Source of the DNA: Thermogemmatispora carboxidivorans
GTDB lineage: Bacteria > Chloroflexota > Ktedonobacteria > Ktedonobacterales > Ktedonobacteraceae
Assembly (NCBI RefSeq): GCF_000702505.1
Contig: NZ_JNIM01000001.1
Span: 3,534,001 to 3,598,000 of the forward strand
DNA length: 64,000 nucleotides
Direction of reading: 5' to 3'
Positions 1 to 8,990 of this stretch are shown here, one piece after another (position 1 is the first letter of the stretch; each line of letters opens with the position of its first letter). The translations under genes and the position numbers were made by a program. The notes beneath the pieces were generated by a model. It was not told where the DNA came from. It searched no databases and saw only the letters and a program-made list of their open reading frames with translations.

Positions 1-1
1 G

Positions 2-886
2 CGGCGCATCATCGCCGAGACAGGAGCCGGTCAGCATGGCGTGGCCACAGCGACGGTCTGCGCCATGCTGGGACTGGATTGCATTATCTACATGGGCGCC
101 GAGGACATCGAACGCCAGTCGCTCAATGTCTTTCGCATGCGCCTGCTCGGCGCCGAGGTCCGCTCGGTTGAGAGCGGCAGCCGCACCCTCAAGGACGCCA
201 TCAATGAGGCGATCCGTGACTGGGTGACCAACGTCGAGACGACCTTTTATGTGATCGGCTCGGTGGTTGGACCCCATCCCTATCCCTTGATGGTGCGCGA
301 TTTCCAGTCGATCATCGGACGGGAGGCGCGCGAGCAGATTCTGCAGCTGGAGGGTCGCCTGCCCGACCTGATCGTGGCCTGCGTAGGCGGCGGGAGCAAT
401 GCGATGGGGATCTTCTACCCCTTCGCCGATGCGCCCGAGGTGCGTCTGCTCGGCGTTGAGGCGGGCGGCCAGGGCCTGGCTACGGGCCAGCATGCCGCCA
501 CCCTGGTGGCAGGCCGTCCGGGTGTACTCCACGGCGCCTTCAGTTATCTGCTCCAGAACGAGGATGGCCAGGTACTGGGAACGCACAGCATTTCCGCCGG
601 CCTCGACTATCCCGGCGTCGGCCCAGAGCACAGCTATATGAAGGATACGGAGCGCGCCAGCTATGTGGCAGCCGATGATGCCCTGGCTCTGCGCGGCCTG
701 CAGGCTCTGAGCCAGAGCGAGGGGATCATTCCCGCCCTGGAGCCAGCCCACGCCCTTGGTCACCTGCTAGAGATGGGCGCACAGGGCGAGCTGGCTCCTG
801 GCAGTCTGGTCATTGTGAACCTCTCGGGACGCGGCGACAAGGATATGGCGACCGTGGCCCGGGAGTTAGCGGTCAAGATCTCATAA
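2..886 (+). CDS. trpB: Tryptophan synthase beta chain, 3' part
   Basis: The beta subunit joins indole and L-serine to make tryptophan in a PLP-dependent reaction and works in the cytosol as an alpha2-beta2 complex with TrpA. The frame is open from the window edge, so the N-terminus, including the PLP lysine, lies upstream. What is visible begins just before the ETGAGQHG motif, whose Glu is the catalytic acid of the family, and includes the phosphate-binding GGGSNA loop (near base 385) and a conserved C-terminal NLSGRGDKD segment. The gene stops 20 bases before trpA, in the usual trpBA order, and the two are surely cotranscribed. About 294 codons are present of roughly 400 expected. Identity is very secure. 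Confidence 0.97.
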   Translation, partial: RRIIAETGAGQHGVATATVCAMLGLDCIIYMGAEDIERQSLNVFRMRLLGAEVRSVESGSRTLKDAINEAIRDWVTNVETTFYVIGSVVGPHPYPLMVRDFQSIIGREAREQILQLEGRLPDLIVACVGGGSNAMGIFYPFADAPEVRLLGVEAGGQGLATGQHAATLVAGRPGVLHGAFSYLLQNEDGQVLGTHSISAGLDYPGVGPEHSYMKDTERASYVAADDALALRGLQALSQSEGIIPALEPAHALGHLLEMGAQGELAPGSLVIVNLSGRGDKDMATVARELAVKIS

Positions 887-906
887 CATGCTAGTCGAGC
901 AGAACC

Positions 907-1791
907 ATGCAACAATCACAGCAATCTGAGACAAGCGAGCGCCATAAGGGTGAGGCGCTGCCAGCTCAGCGCATTGGGCAGGCTTTTGCCCGGGCCAGCC
1001 GCGAGGGGCGCTGCGTGCTGATCCCTTACCTGATGTGCGGCTTCCCTTCGGTGGAGCAGAGCCTGGAGGCGATCCTAGCGGCCATCGAAGGCGGAGCCGA
1101 TCTGATCGAGCTGGGCCTGCCTTTCAGCGATCCCCTGGCGGACGGTGCCACCATCCAGCACGCCAGCCATCAGGCGTTAGAGCAGGGTATCAATATGGCC
1201 GCCTGTCTGTCGATCGCGCGTCAGGTGGCGGCTCGGAGCAGCGTCCCTTTGATTCTCATGGGCTACTATAACCCGTTGCTGGCCTATGGCGTGCAGCGCT
1301 TCTGCCGCGAGGCTGCTGGCGCGGGCGCCTGTGGACTCATCATTCCCGATCTGCCGCCCGAGGAGGCAGGGCCGCTGCTGAAGGCCGCTCACGAGGAGGG
1401 GCTGGCGCTGATTTTCCTCGTGCCGCCGACGACGCCGGACGAGCGCATTGCTACTATTGTGCGCATCGCTGCCCAGGAGCCGCGCGGTTTTATCTACTGC
1501 GTCTCCCTCAGCGGGGTGACTGGTGCGCGCGCTAGCCTGCCGCCCCATCTGCAGAGCTTCATCGCCCGTGTCCGTCGGCAGAGTGCCCCTTATGGTCTTC
1601 CCTTAGCGGTCGGCTTTGGCGTCTCGCGCCCGGAGCACGTGGCGGAAATCGCAGGTTACGCCGATGGGGCGGTCGTTGGCAGCGCCCTGGTCAATCTGCT
1701 GGAGCGCCATGCCGCCGATAGGGCAGCCCAGCGGACGGCGGTCCGGGACTATATTCGCAGCTTGCGTGAACGCACTGCTCGTCTGCCCTGA
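907..1791 (+). CDS. trpA: Tryptophan synthase alpha chain
   Basis: TrpA cleaves indole-3-glycerol phosphate to indole and glyceraldehyde-3-phosphate and channels indole to TrpB. The 294-residue TIM barrel shows the signature ELGLPFSDPLADGATIQ, holding the catalytic Glu and Asp, then LIIPDLPPEEA, FIYCVSLSGVTG and GFGVSRPEH, the last forming part of the phosphate site. It is about 25 residues longer than typical TrpA because of a polar, Gln/Glu-rich N-terminus, so a later start cannot be excluded. The ATG used has only a weak purine stretch before it, consistent with coupling to trpB 20 bases upstream. A promoter for the next gene follows directly, so this is probably the last gene of a trp operon. 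Confidence 0.96.
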   Translation: MQQSQQSETSERHKGEALPAQRIGQAFARASREGRCVLIPYLMCGFPSVEQSLEAILAAIEGGADLIELGLPFSDPLADGATIQHASHQALEQGINMAACLSIARQVAARSSVPLILMGYYNPLLAYGVQRFCREAAGAGACGLIIPDLPPEEAGPLLKAAHEEGLALIFLVPPTTPDERIATIVRIAAQEPRGFIYCVSLSGVTGARASLPPHLQSFIARVRRQSAPYGLPLAVGFGVSRPEHVAEIAGYADGAVVGSALVNLLERHAADRAAQRTAVRDYIRSLRERTARLP

Positions 1792-1825
1792 CGCCTAAAG
1801 GCGTTCGCCGCGCCTGGCGGAGCGC

Positions 1826-1855
1826 TTCACAGTGCTTGCGGCTACCCTTTACAAT
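1826..1855 (+). promoter_or_regulatory. Probable sigma-70-type promoter for aroH
   Basis: TTCACA (1826-1831) and TACAAT (1850-1855) are separated by 18 bases in the short gap after trpA. Transcription would begin near 1862, about 70 bases before the chosen aroH start. Seen directly; activity is inferred. Confidence 0.45.
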
Positions 1856-1934
1856 AGAAGGCGTGCCTGCTCGCCCCTCAGCGCTGAGCGCGAGAGCAGC
1901 AGCAGGTCGCCGCCATTCTTGCCATGAAAGGGTG

Positions 1935-2312
1935 ATGGGCGTGTACTGTCGAGGCATCCGGGGCGCAACGACGGTCGAACGCAATGATCGTCAGGAGATT
2001 CTGGCCGCCACCGCCGAGCTGCTCCAGTTGATGGTGGAGTTGAATCAGATCCGGAGTGAGGATGTCGCCAGCGTTATTTTCAGCGTGACCGATGATCTGG
2101 ATGCCGTCTATCCGGCTCAGGCCGCACGGGAACTCGGCTGGACCGAGGTCGCTTTGCTGTGCGTGCGGGAGATTCCAGTGCCGGGCAGCCTGCGCAAGTG
2201 CATTCGCATCCTGCTGCACGTCAATACTGAGCGTAGTCCCGCAGAGCTGCGCCATGTCTATCTGCGCGGCGCTGTGCAGCTGCGCCCAGAGTTCAGCGTC
2301 GAGCGCTCCTGA
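1935..2312 (+). CDS. aroH: Chorismate mutase, AroH type
   Basis: Monofunctional chorismate mutase of the trimeric AroH fold, converting chorismate to prephenate, the first step towards phenylalanine and tyrosine. The 125-residue product starts at ATG 1935, preceded by a GAAAGGG ribosome site; the longer open frame upstream adds a basic stretch unlike the family. Residues known from the Bacillus subtilis enzyme are all present with the same spacing: Arg in RGIRGATTVE, Cys and Glu in CVREIPVPGS, Arg 12 residues after that Glu, and Tyr in HVYLRGAV. It sits between trpA and aroF, so one locus holds the committing step of the shikimate pathway and both chorismate branches. No fused prephenate dehydratase or dehydrogenase is seen. 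Confidence 0.93.
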   Translation: MGVYCRGIRGATTVERNDRQEILAATAELLQLMVELNQIRSEDVASVIFSVTDDLDAVYPAQAARELGWTEVALLCVREIPVPGSLRKCIRILLHVNTERSPAELRHVYLRGAVQLRPEFSVERS

Positions 2313-2717
2313 GCAGGCATCATTCGCAGGCGGCTCCAGCCAGGTCAGCCTGGGCAGGGGTGCTGGTCTGTTCATCCTTTCCATCTCTGCCTTGCTCTCT
2401 TTCCTCACTGGCTTCGATCATGACGACGATGGCGTCGCGATGGAGGAAGGGAAGCGCTGTGTGGCCAGGGCAGTTCCTCTTGCCGGTCGGCTGCTGAGAG
2501 CAGCAACCGGCGATCAGCCGATCCAGCCAACCAACTTACGAGCTAGCCAGCCGGTGGATCAGGCCAGGCTTTAATAACAGAGAGCAAACACACTGAGTTG
2601 ACTACTGACTGAGCGGGAAGAAGCGCGGCCCGGTCAGGGACCCGCAGATGGGAACGCGCTTCTATCCAGATCTCGAAGCCTGCATATGTCTGCCGAAGAA
2701 TGAAGGAGCCACGAGTC
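2313..2717 (+). promoter_or_regulatory. Structured leader upstream of aroF
   Basis: This 405-base gap has no convincing gene. It holds a perfect 9-bp inverted repeat, AGAAGCGCG at 2619-2627 and CGCGCTTCT at 2655-2663, enclosing a smaller GGTC/GACC pair near 2632-2642. It ends 54 bases before the aroF start. There is no T-run after it and no obvious leader peptide rich in aromatic codons, so attenuation is possible but unproven. No clear promoter was found here; aroF may be read from the aroH promoter. Confidence 0.35.
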
Positions 2718-3794
2718 ATGATCGTTGTAATGAAGCCTAACTGTAGTGAAGCTGCTATTGAGCACGTCCTGCGCTTTCTGGAGCAGGAGGGGTTCACTGG
2801 CCATCTCTCGCGCGGTGTGGAGCGCACAGTGATCGGTGTGATTGGCTCGGTCAACGTGCAGAATCCTCCCGGCAAGGGGATGATTACACCGGCCCTGGGC
2901 GAGGCTCTGGAGGCTTTTCCCGAGGTAGAGGGGGTCTTCCGGGTCTCGAAACCGTACAAACTGGCGAGTCGCGAATTTCATCCCGATGATACGGTTGTTG
3001 AGGTGCCGGTCGCCTGCGTGGCGGGCGGCACGGTCTCCATCGGCGGCCCCTCCGTGGTGATGATGGCCGGCCCCTGTACGGTAGAGAACGAGAAGCAGCT
3101 GATGACAACCGCCGAGGCTGTGCGCAAGGCGGGCGCAGTAATCTTGCGCGGCGGGGCCTTTAAGCCTTCAACCTCCCCCTACGGCTTCCGCGGCCTGGGT
3201 GAGGAGGGCCTCAAGCTCCTGGCCAAAGCCTCGCGCGAGTTTGGCATGGCCGTGGTGACCGAGGTTATGACGCCAACCGATGTGCCGCTGGTCTGCGAAT
3301 ATGCCGATATTCTGCAGATCGGTACGCGCAACATGCAGAACTATATGCTTCTCGATGAGGTCGGACGCACGAAGAAACCAGTGCTCCTGAAGCGGGGCAT
3401 GGCGGCGACCATTGAGGAGTGGCTCCTGGCAGCTGAATATATTCTTTCTCAGGGCAATCGCGAGGTCATCCTCTGCGAGCGCGGTATTCGTACCTTTGAG
3501 AAGAGCACACGCAATACAATCGATCTGAGCGCAATCCCCCTGGTGAAACAGCTCTCGCATTTGCCGATGGTAGTCGACCCGAGCCAGGGGACAGGCCGGC
3601 GCGACCTGGTGGCGCCAATGACGCTGGCCGCTGTAGCTGCCGGCTGCGATGGCCTCTTGATCGAGGTTCATCCCAGTCCCGAGGTCGCGCTTAAGGACGG
3701 CGCTCAGTCGCTGACAACCGAGCAGTTCGCGGAGCTGATGCCGCGCGCAGAGGCGGTGGCCCAGGCCATCGGGCGTTCGTTCGTGACAGCTTAA
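2718..3794 (+). CDS. aroF: 3-deoxy-7-phosphoheptulonate synthase (DAHP synthase, type I-beta)
   Basis: Condenses phosphoenolpyruvate and erythrose-4-phosphate to DAHP, the entry step of the shikimate pathway. ATG 2718 is preferred over the in-frame ATG 18 bases upstream because AAGGAG lies 9 bases before it. The 358-residue protein has an N-terminal ferredoxin-like regulatory domain of about 90 residues ([11 protein letters not shown] onward), then the catalytic barrel with [26 protein letters not shown], the metal and substrate segment EVMTPTDV, and [13 protein letters not shown] near the C-terminus. This domain pair is typical of allosterically regulated type I-beta enzymes. It follows aroH and closes the aromatic cluster. 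The symbol is the common generic name; aroG would be equally defensible. Confidence 0.94.
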   Translation: MIVVMKPNCSEAAIEHVLRFLEQEGFTGHLSRGVERTVIGVIGSVNVQNPPGKGMITPALGEALEAFPEVEGVFRVSKPYKLASREFHPDDTVVEVPVACVAGGTVSIGGPSVVMMAGPCTVENEKQLMTTAEAVRKAGAVILRGGAFKPSTSPYGFRGLGEEGLKLLAKASREFGMAVVTEVMTPTDVPLVCEYADILQIGTRNMQNYMLLDEVGRTKKPVLLKRGMAATIEEWLLAAEYILSQGNREVILCERGIRTFEKSTRNTIDLSAIPLVKQLSHLPMVVDPSQGTGRRDLVAPMTLAAVAAGCDGLLIEVHPSPEVALKDGAQSLTTEQFAELMPRAEAVAQAIGRSFVTA

Positions 3795-4015
3795 GTAAGG
3801 TCCCTTCTCAGGTCCCTGGCTGACCAGGAGGAAGGAAGCACGGCCCGCGCCCTGAGCAGAGCCAGAGGCGACGAGGATCGGCTACCAGGATCAGAGGAGA
3901 GGGGGCTTTCTCCCGTTCTCAGGAGAGGCGCGGGGCGCGCTCGCGCTTTCAGCGGTTGCTGGAGCGTGCCCCACGCCTTTTTCGTTGGGCCTGAGACGAT
4001 GGGCCTTATCGCCTC

Positions 4016-5899
4016 TCAGCTAAAGTTTGGTTCACCCATGCTGGAAATGCAGGAGCTGATCGGCTGGTCCTGGGGGTTGTCAAGGAATTGCTCCATGATC
4101 AGATTGGCACACGAGCCAGTTAGAAAGACACCGTGGCCAGTCCCCGGGAAGACAAAGAGGTAGCTGTGGCTGAGAGTCTTCTGAGCCATCAGAGCGTTGC
4201 TCGTCGGCGTGATTGGGTCGTACTCGCCGGAGAGAATCAGCGTCGGCAGACTGCTTGTGACGGGCTGCTTCTGCTCAGGCGGCACCGCCGGAACGTTCCA
4301 GAGCTGGCAGACCTGATAGTCGGCCCGCAGGCCATCCTGCATGCCAGGCTGCAGCTCGGGATGGAGCACGGCTACGGCTTTGTCCAGCTCTTGAGGAGAG
4401 GTGTAGCGCATGTCTTCGCCACACTCAACCGAGTAGTACATGCCATAGCTGACGTCATTGGCCAGGAGCAGCTCACCATAGGTTTCGGAGATCAGCGTAT
4501 ACTGACCATGATCAACCTCGCTAATGGCCCGCGGCAGGTCGGGGATAAAGCTGGTCACGTAGAGCGAGGTAAAGACCCACTGGGCGAAGCTATCGCCCGT
4601 CAGCAGCACAGGACCATACTGGAGATCATTGAAGGTCACCGGATGAGCGTTGAGACGATCGACCAGACGATAAAAGGTGGTGGCCAGATTGGGATAGCTC
4701 TCGTTGCAGAGGGCGTCTTTCTGGCAGCCGTTGAAGAGCGTGTCAAAGGCGTGCTGCATCGAGGCTGGCAAGGAGGTGAAGAGGTTGCTCTGCGTAGGAA
4801 CGGTCGAATCGAGAATCACGCTACGCAGGTCCTGCGGGAAGAGCCGCATGACGGTGAGAGCCAGGCGCGTGCCGTAGGAGACGCCGTAGAGGTTCACCTG
4901 CCGATAGCCGAGGGCATGGATCAGATCGTGAACGTCCTGGGCGTCAGCGATAGTGGTGTAGGCACTCAGGTGGATGCCTTCGGCGGTGAGCCGATCGCGG
5001 CAGGAGCGCATGGCCTGTAGATATCCCGTATCATTGGCCTGGCGGCTGAGATTCTCATCCTTGGTGCTCCGGTTGAAGCTGTCCACTTCGCCACAGTAGA
5101 GCGAGGGCGAGGAGTAGCCCGTGCCACGCTGGTCAAAGAGAATGAAGGTGTGCCCCAGTGTCACGGCTTGCAAGTTCGCCTGACTGATGTAGGGGCCGAG
5201 TTCGCTCAGGGTGGCCCCTCCAGGCCCACCAGAGAGATATAGGAACGGGGCGGTATCAGTCTGGGTAGTGCTGGCTTTGAAGACGGCCACCGCCAGATGA
5301 ATGGTGTTGCCCTGCGGCTGACTACGGTCTTCAGGGACAGTCAAGACTCCACACGTCACGTCCCTCCCCTGGACAATACCCATGCCAGGCTGAAAAGGGC
5401 AGGGACCCTGACGGAAACTGCCCGTGGTCACGGCACTTGCTTTGGCCGTTGGCTGCGGCTTCGTCACGCTGCTGCTCCCACGGACCACAAGCACAAGGGT
5501 TGCTAGCCCGCCGGCGAAGAGAACGAGGGCAATCAGCAGGACGAGAATAATAAAGCGCCAGGGACCTGGTGGACGCGACGGCACCATCGGCGGAACAGAC
5601 GGCGCTTGATCCGTGATGAGCGGTGGCCCCTGTAGCCCAGGACTCATAGAGGGCGGTATGGGCCTCGCCCCACGCTCAGGCACCAGAGGCCCGTACGGCC
5701 CGCTGGCTACTCCAGGCCCAGCCGGCGGCGCTACGGGAGCAGCTGGCCCTTCACGAAAGAGCGGATAGATGATGTCGTTGCGCTCCTGGTAACGGAGACC
5801 GGGTGGCGAGTACTCGTAATAAGGAGCATCACTATAAGGTAGCTGGGCCTCGTCTCTCTCATGCGGCTCTTTCTCAAACGGTGAGGTCTGCTCTGTCAT
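4016..5899 (-). CDS. Membrane-anchored alpha/beta hydrolase, tripeptidyl-aminopeptidase-like
   Basis: A serine hydrolase of the alpha/beta fold with a TAP-like C-terminal domain, probably releasing short peptides or esterified groups outside the cell; the substrate is unknown. ATG 5899 is chosen because AAAGG lies 7 bases upstream; a GTG 6 bases earlier is also in frame. The protein (627 residues) has a Pro-rich cytosolic tail of about 110 residues, one membrane helix at about 114-139, then the catalytic domain: an LSGGPGG oxyanion loop, GVSYGT with the nucleophilic Ser near 341, GEYDPITP with the probable Asp, and GTGHGVFL with the His. Several paired Cys suit an external location. It is transcribed alone. 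Confidence 0.85.
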   Translation of the reverse strand: MTEQTSPFEKEPHERDEAQLPYSDAPYYEYSPPGLRYQERNDIIYPLFREGPAAPVAPPAGPGVASGPYGPLVPERGARPIPPSMSPGLQGPPLITDQAPSVPPMVPSRPPGPWRFIILVLLIALVLFAGGLATLVLVVRGSSSVTKPQPTAKASAVTTGSFRQGPCPFQPGMGIVQGRDVTCGVLTVPEDRSQPQGNTIHLAVAVFKASTTQTDTAPFLYLSGGPGGATLSELGPYISQANLQAVTLGHTFILFDQRGTGYSSPSLYCGEVDSFNRSTKDENLSRQANDTGYLQAMRSCRDRLTAEGIHLSAYTTIADAQDVHDLIHALGYRQVNLYGVSYGTRLALTVMRLFPQDLRSVILDSTVPTQSNLFTSLPASMQHAFDTLFNGCQKDALCNESYPNLATTFYRLVDRLNAHPVTFNDLQYGPVLLTGDSFAQWVFTSLYVTSFIPDLPRAISEVDHGQYTLISETYGELLLANDVSYGMYYSVECGEDMRYTSPQELDKAVAVLHPELQPGMQDGLRADYQVCQLWNVPAVPPEQKQPVTSSLPTLILSGEYDPITPTSNALMAQKTLSHSYLFVFPGTGHGVFLTGSCANLIMEQFLDNPQDQPISSCISSMGEPNFS

Positions 5900-6006
5900 C
5901 AACACACCTTTCTAGCGCAGCCCGGCAAGGCTACCAGGCTCGTGGCTGAGTGAGTGAGCAGCAGGGACAAGCACGGCTCTGCTCTCTAAATGCCTCTCTC
6001 GCTTGC

Positions 6007-6510
6007 TCACGGGAAGTTGCTTTCGCTCCCCCCTCCCCCTCCCCACCCATCGACCTGACTTGCTCGCCAGGCAGCCTGCTCCTGCTGCAATTGGAGCAGT
6101 TCACGCTCAAGTTCAAAGATCTTTTGCTGAAGTAGCTGCTTTTGTTGCTGTGGTTGCATTAAGCGCAGATCTTCAATGGCCTTGTACCCCCAGCGCAGGA
6201 GACCCCGAGGCACAAAGGCGGCGCTCATATAGTATTGCGTGCGCACATTGGCGAGGTAGGCATTGAGCTGCCTCAGATCCAGCTTCAGCGCCCGCAACTG
6301 GAGGCGTAGCTGCTGAATGCGCTCACGATAGGGATCTTGCCGGCGGCCTCCCCGGCGCGGCTGCAGCCTGCGGCCTTTCTCCAACGGCCTGGCCAGCTCA
6401 GGACCTGGGGTCAACAGCTCCGCGACGTTGGCCCCTTCCAATGGCGCACCACACCAGGTGCAGAAACGAGTCCCAGCCGCCACGGCTGTACCGCAGCGAG
6501 AGCAGAACAT
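6007..6510 (-). CDS. Zinc-ribbon, coiled-coil protein of unknown function
   Basis: A 167-residue protein that opens with a zinc ribbon, Cys at 3, 6, 17 and 20 (two CxxC knuckles), followed by a basic linker and a long Leu/Gln/Glu-rich helix from about 60 to 150 that should form a coiled coil. The end is Gly/Ser-rich. No enzyme motif is visible. Such N-terminal zinc ribbons are common in uncharacterised Chloroflexota proteins and usually mediate protein or nucleic-acid contacts, but that is general knowledge and not a function call. The gene is monocistronic, with a TGCTATAAT promoter element 80 bases upstream. Confidence 0.72.
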   Translation of the reverse strand: MFCSRCGTAVAAGTRFCTWCGAPLEGANVAELLTPGPELARPLEKGRRLQPRRGGRRQDPYRERIQQLRLQLRALKLDLRQLNAYLANVRTQYYMSAAFVPRGLLRWGYKAIEDLRLMQPQQQKQLLQQKIFELERELLQLQQEQAAWRASQVDGWGGGGGSESNFP

Positions 6511-6590
6511 GCTATCGTCTCCTCTATTTGTTTCAGTGTTTCATCGGCTCCAGGCCGGCATTGGCGGATTTCTGGTCTTCGATCAAGGTC

Positions 6591-6599
6591 ATTATAGCA
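6591..6599 (-). promoter_or_regulatory. Extended -10 promoter element of the zinc-ribbon gene
   Basis: On the minus strand TGC precedes TATAAT (6596 down to 6591), a perfect extended -10. No good -35 was found at normal spacing. The element lies about 80 bases before the gene start. Confidence 0.5.
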
Positions 6600-6738
6600 G
6601 ATGCTGCCGCGAGGGGGAACAGCAAGCCGCCAAGGAGTCGCGGAGGAGATCACGCTGCTCGTGTCGCTCTCTTCTAATGAGTCCTTCTTTGCAAGATTAT
6701 TGGATTGGCTTACCCTTTACCCGCTTTTCTCGGGCTGA

Positions 6739-6767
6739 TTGACAGTTTTCGTGCCTCATACTATACT
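6739..6767 (+). promoter_or_regulatory. Strong consensus promoter for the 7.0 kb membrane-protein gene
   Basis: TTGACA (6739-6744), a 17-base spacer and TATACT (6762-6767) form the best consensus promoter in the window. Transcription would start near 6774, leaving a leader of about 235 bases with no obvious gene before the start at 7011. The rest of the 500-base gap 6511-7010 holds only this and the opposing promoter. Confidence 0.65.
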
Positions 6768-7010
6768 CCTTTAACAGATCTTTTCTGCAAAACACATGGC
6801 CGTCGTCTAGAGTCACAAGCTGGAACTTTCCAGGGACAGGGGCAACTATCGGCGCCTTTACCTCAAGTTGTGCCCTCCCAAGGAGGCACGACAGTCGCTT
6901 CTCCTTCCTCTTTTCGAGGTGCTCGCTTCACTCCGAGCACGGAGAGTCTCTGGTCTAGGCTTTGGTCGACCGCTGTCGCATTCTTGGTGAGAAAAAGGTA
7001 GCTATCAGCA

Positions 7011-8843
7011 ATGCCGGCGACTGCGCTAACTCAACGCTTGCAGCACGAGCAGCTTTTACTCTATGAATATCAACTTGGCGAGCTTATCGCGGTCATTCAC
7101 AATAGAAAAATGAAAGTATTATATTATGTACTTTTATATTATACAATTTTATGGCTTGTAATTTTATTTTTGATAATTCCACTAACTTATATTGTCTATC
7201 TAGTGCTGACTCACCTGTATCCAGATCCCAGCCAGGTGCCGGCAGCGTGGCATGGGATCTATCAGCTCATCACCTCTTTTTGGAGGGATGGGTGGACAAG
7301 CACTATCAATGTGCTACTGACACTCATCAATATATGTCATGTACTTTGGTTATACCAAGGGTCACAGCGGACCAGGCTGCTGGTGGGCACTCAGGGGCTG
7401 CTGCTGATCAAAGGCAAACGGAAGCAGGCCCTGCGTTGGAGCGAGGTCCAGGAGCTTCATACCCACAACGGGCTGGTAACCTCGCTGGTGAGCCAGACGG
7501 GGACGAAACTGAGCTGGAGCCCCTGGGTTCTCAGCTCTCCCAAGTCCAGCAATGCGCTGCTGATTGAACAGGTGAGCAATGCGCTGCTGCCGCAGCTGCG
7601 AGAGCGCTTCGCTGCTGGTCAGCGCCTGTTCTTTGGTGATATCGAGGTGGATCAGGCCGGGCTGCATAGCCAGGGTCATGAAAGTGTTCCCTGGACCAGG
7701 CTGGTCGATGCGCGTCTGGAAGGTGATCAGCTCTTCCTCTACTACGACGGCAATTGGCGCCTCTATCCGTCGGATAGGAGGCGAGCCCTGGCCGGCCAGG
7801 CGCCTCAAGAGCAGCGCGAAGCCACCGCCGAGCGCCTCACCTGGGAGAAGCTCATAACCCCCTTCGATCGTCCCAATCTGCCCCTGTTGGTGCGCCTGAT
7901 TCAGGAGGTGCTGGGCCAGCAAGAAGCGAGCCAAGGGTCCGCCATCCCTCGCGAGCCGGAACCGGAACCGGCGCCACAGTCCGGCCCGGACAGCGTGCTT
8001 GTGATGGCGCTGGTCTCCGCGGAGCAGACAGCATCTCGCCAGCCGCAGCAGGCGGCTGCCGCTCGCGCCTGGCAACAGCGGAACCGCCGCTATATCATCC
8101 TGCTTGTGGTCATCCTCTTTGTCCTGCCCGTCGCCCTGACAGGTGCGCTAGTCGGCGGCCTGGTTCTTTTTCAGCAGCATCAAGAGGCCGTCCTGCGCGC
8201 CCAGATCAGCGTCCTGGCCCACCGCCCCTACTCTACCCGCGTTCCCGGGCAACACTGCGCCAGTGGCCCGGGCCGCTGGCTCGACGATCCTCCACCTTCG
8301 ATCTTCCGCTGCCTGGCCGAGGGCTTAGAGATCATTCAGCCCAATACCTCTTACGAGGCTGGGACCTTCTTTTCTTTTGACCCAGAGGACCAGGACTACC
8401 GCGGTCTGACCGGCGATGTCTTCCCTGCTCACTATCAGATGCAGGTCAACGTGACCTTTGTGGAAGACCCTGCTGATGCCTGCGCCTCACTCTGGGTTCA
8501 TGTCCAGAAGGATGGAGGACATCAGGAATTCGATGTCTGCGCCGACGGCTCCTGGCTCGCAGGACATTGCGACACCTCTTGCGAACATTTCACCTTGCTC
8601 GCCCGAGGAGCGCTGTCAGCCCCCGCCCCCTTCGCGACTATCTCCATAGAGGTATGGCCTGACGAGCAGCGGCTTTTCGTCGATAGCGCTTCCGTCACAA
8701 CCATCTTCGATAGCATGTATCGGCGCACTGACTCGCTGGCCCTGCTGGTCTACAATGGGACACCAGACTCAACCCAGGAGGTCAGTGCAGTCTTTTCAGA
8801 TTTCAGCAATATTCCTCTACCTTCTCCCTCTTCCGCAAGCTAG
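7011..8843 (+). CDS. Multi-domain membrane protein, function unknown
   Basis: A 610-residue protein I do not recognise by name. Visible parts are an N-terminal pair of membrane regions (about 34-67 and 94-115), a soluble cytosolic region of about 240 residues with repeated beta-like segments such as LLVGTQGLLLIKGKRKQ and WTRLVDARLEGDQLFLYYDG, recalling bacterial PH-like membrane domains, a third helix at about 360-390, and an external C-terminal domain of about 210 residues with Cys pairs and a jelly-roll or LamG-like pattern. The cytosolic part resembles the next gene, so the two are paralogues. DNA for the first helices (about 7100-7210) is strikingly AT-rich against a GC-rich background. 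A receptor-like or adhesion role is only a guess. Confidence 0.7.
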   Translation: MPATALTQRLQHEQLLLYEYQLGELIAVIHNRKMKVLYYVLLYYTILWLVILFLIIPLTYIVYLVLTHLYPDPSQVPAAWHGIYQLITSFWRDGWTSTINVLLTLINICHVLWLYQGSQRTRLLVGTQGLLLIKGKRKQALRWSEVQELHTHNGLVTSLVSQTGTKLSWSPWVLSSPKSSNALLIEQVSNALLPQLRERFAAGQRLFFGDIEVDQAGLHSQGHESVPWTRLVDARLEGDQLFLYYDGNWRLYPSDRRRALAGQAPQEQREATAERLTWEKLITPFDRPNLPLLVRLIQEVLGQQEASQGSAIPREPEPEPAPQSGPDSVLVMALVSAEQTASRQPQQAAAARAWQQRNRRYIILLVVILFVLPVALTGALVGGLVLFQQHQEAVLRAQISVLAHRPYSTRVPGQHCASGPGRWLDDPPPSIFRCLAEGLEIIQPNTSYEAGTFFSFDPEDQDYRGLTGDVFPAHYQMQVNVTFVEDPADACASLWVHVQKDGGHQEFDVCADGSWLAGHCDTSCEHFTLLARGALSAPAPFATISIEVWPDEQRLFVDSASVTTIFDSMYRRTDSLALLVYNGTPDSTQEVSAVFSDFSNIPLPSPSSAS

Positions 8844-8990
8844 ACTAAGCTCCAAAGGAACAGTCTTCCCTGGGTCCAGCTAGAGGCTAGACCCTCTCCG
8901 GCATTGAAAGCAAGGACGCTGGTCCTGGCAGTCAGGCTTTCACTGCTTCCCGCCGAGGGCAAAGCGCTTGTATGAAGGAGATCTACATCT

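Noticed and set aside
3826..3845. GGAAGGAAGCA resembling the signal-recognition-particle RNA core
   Set aside because: The 5' half of the core loop and the pairing arms are missing, so it is chance similarity in purine-rich DNA.
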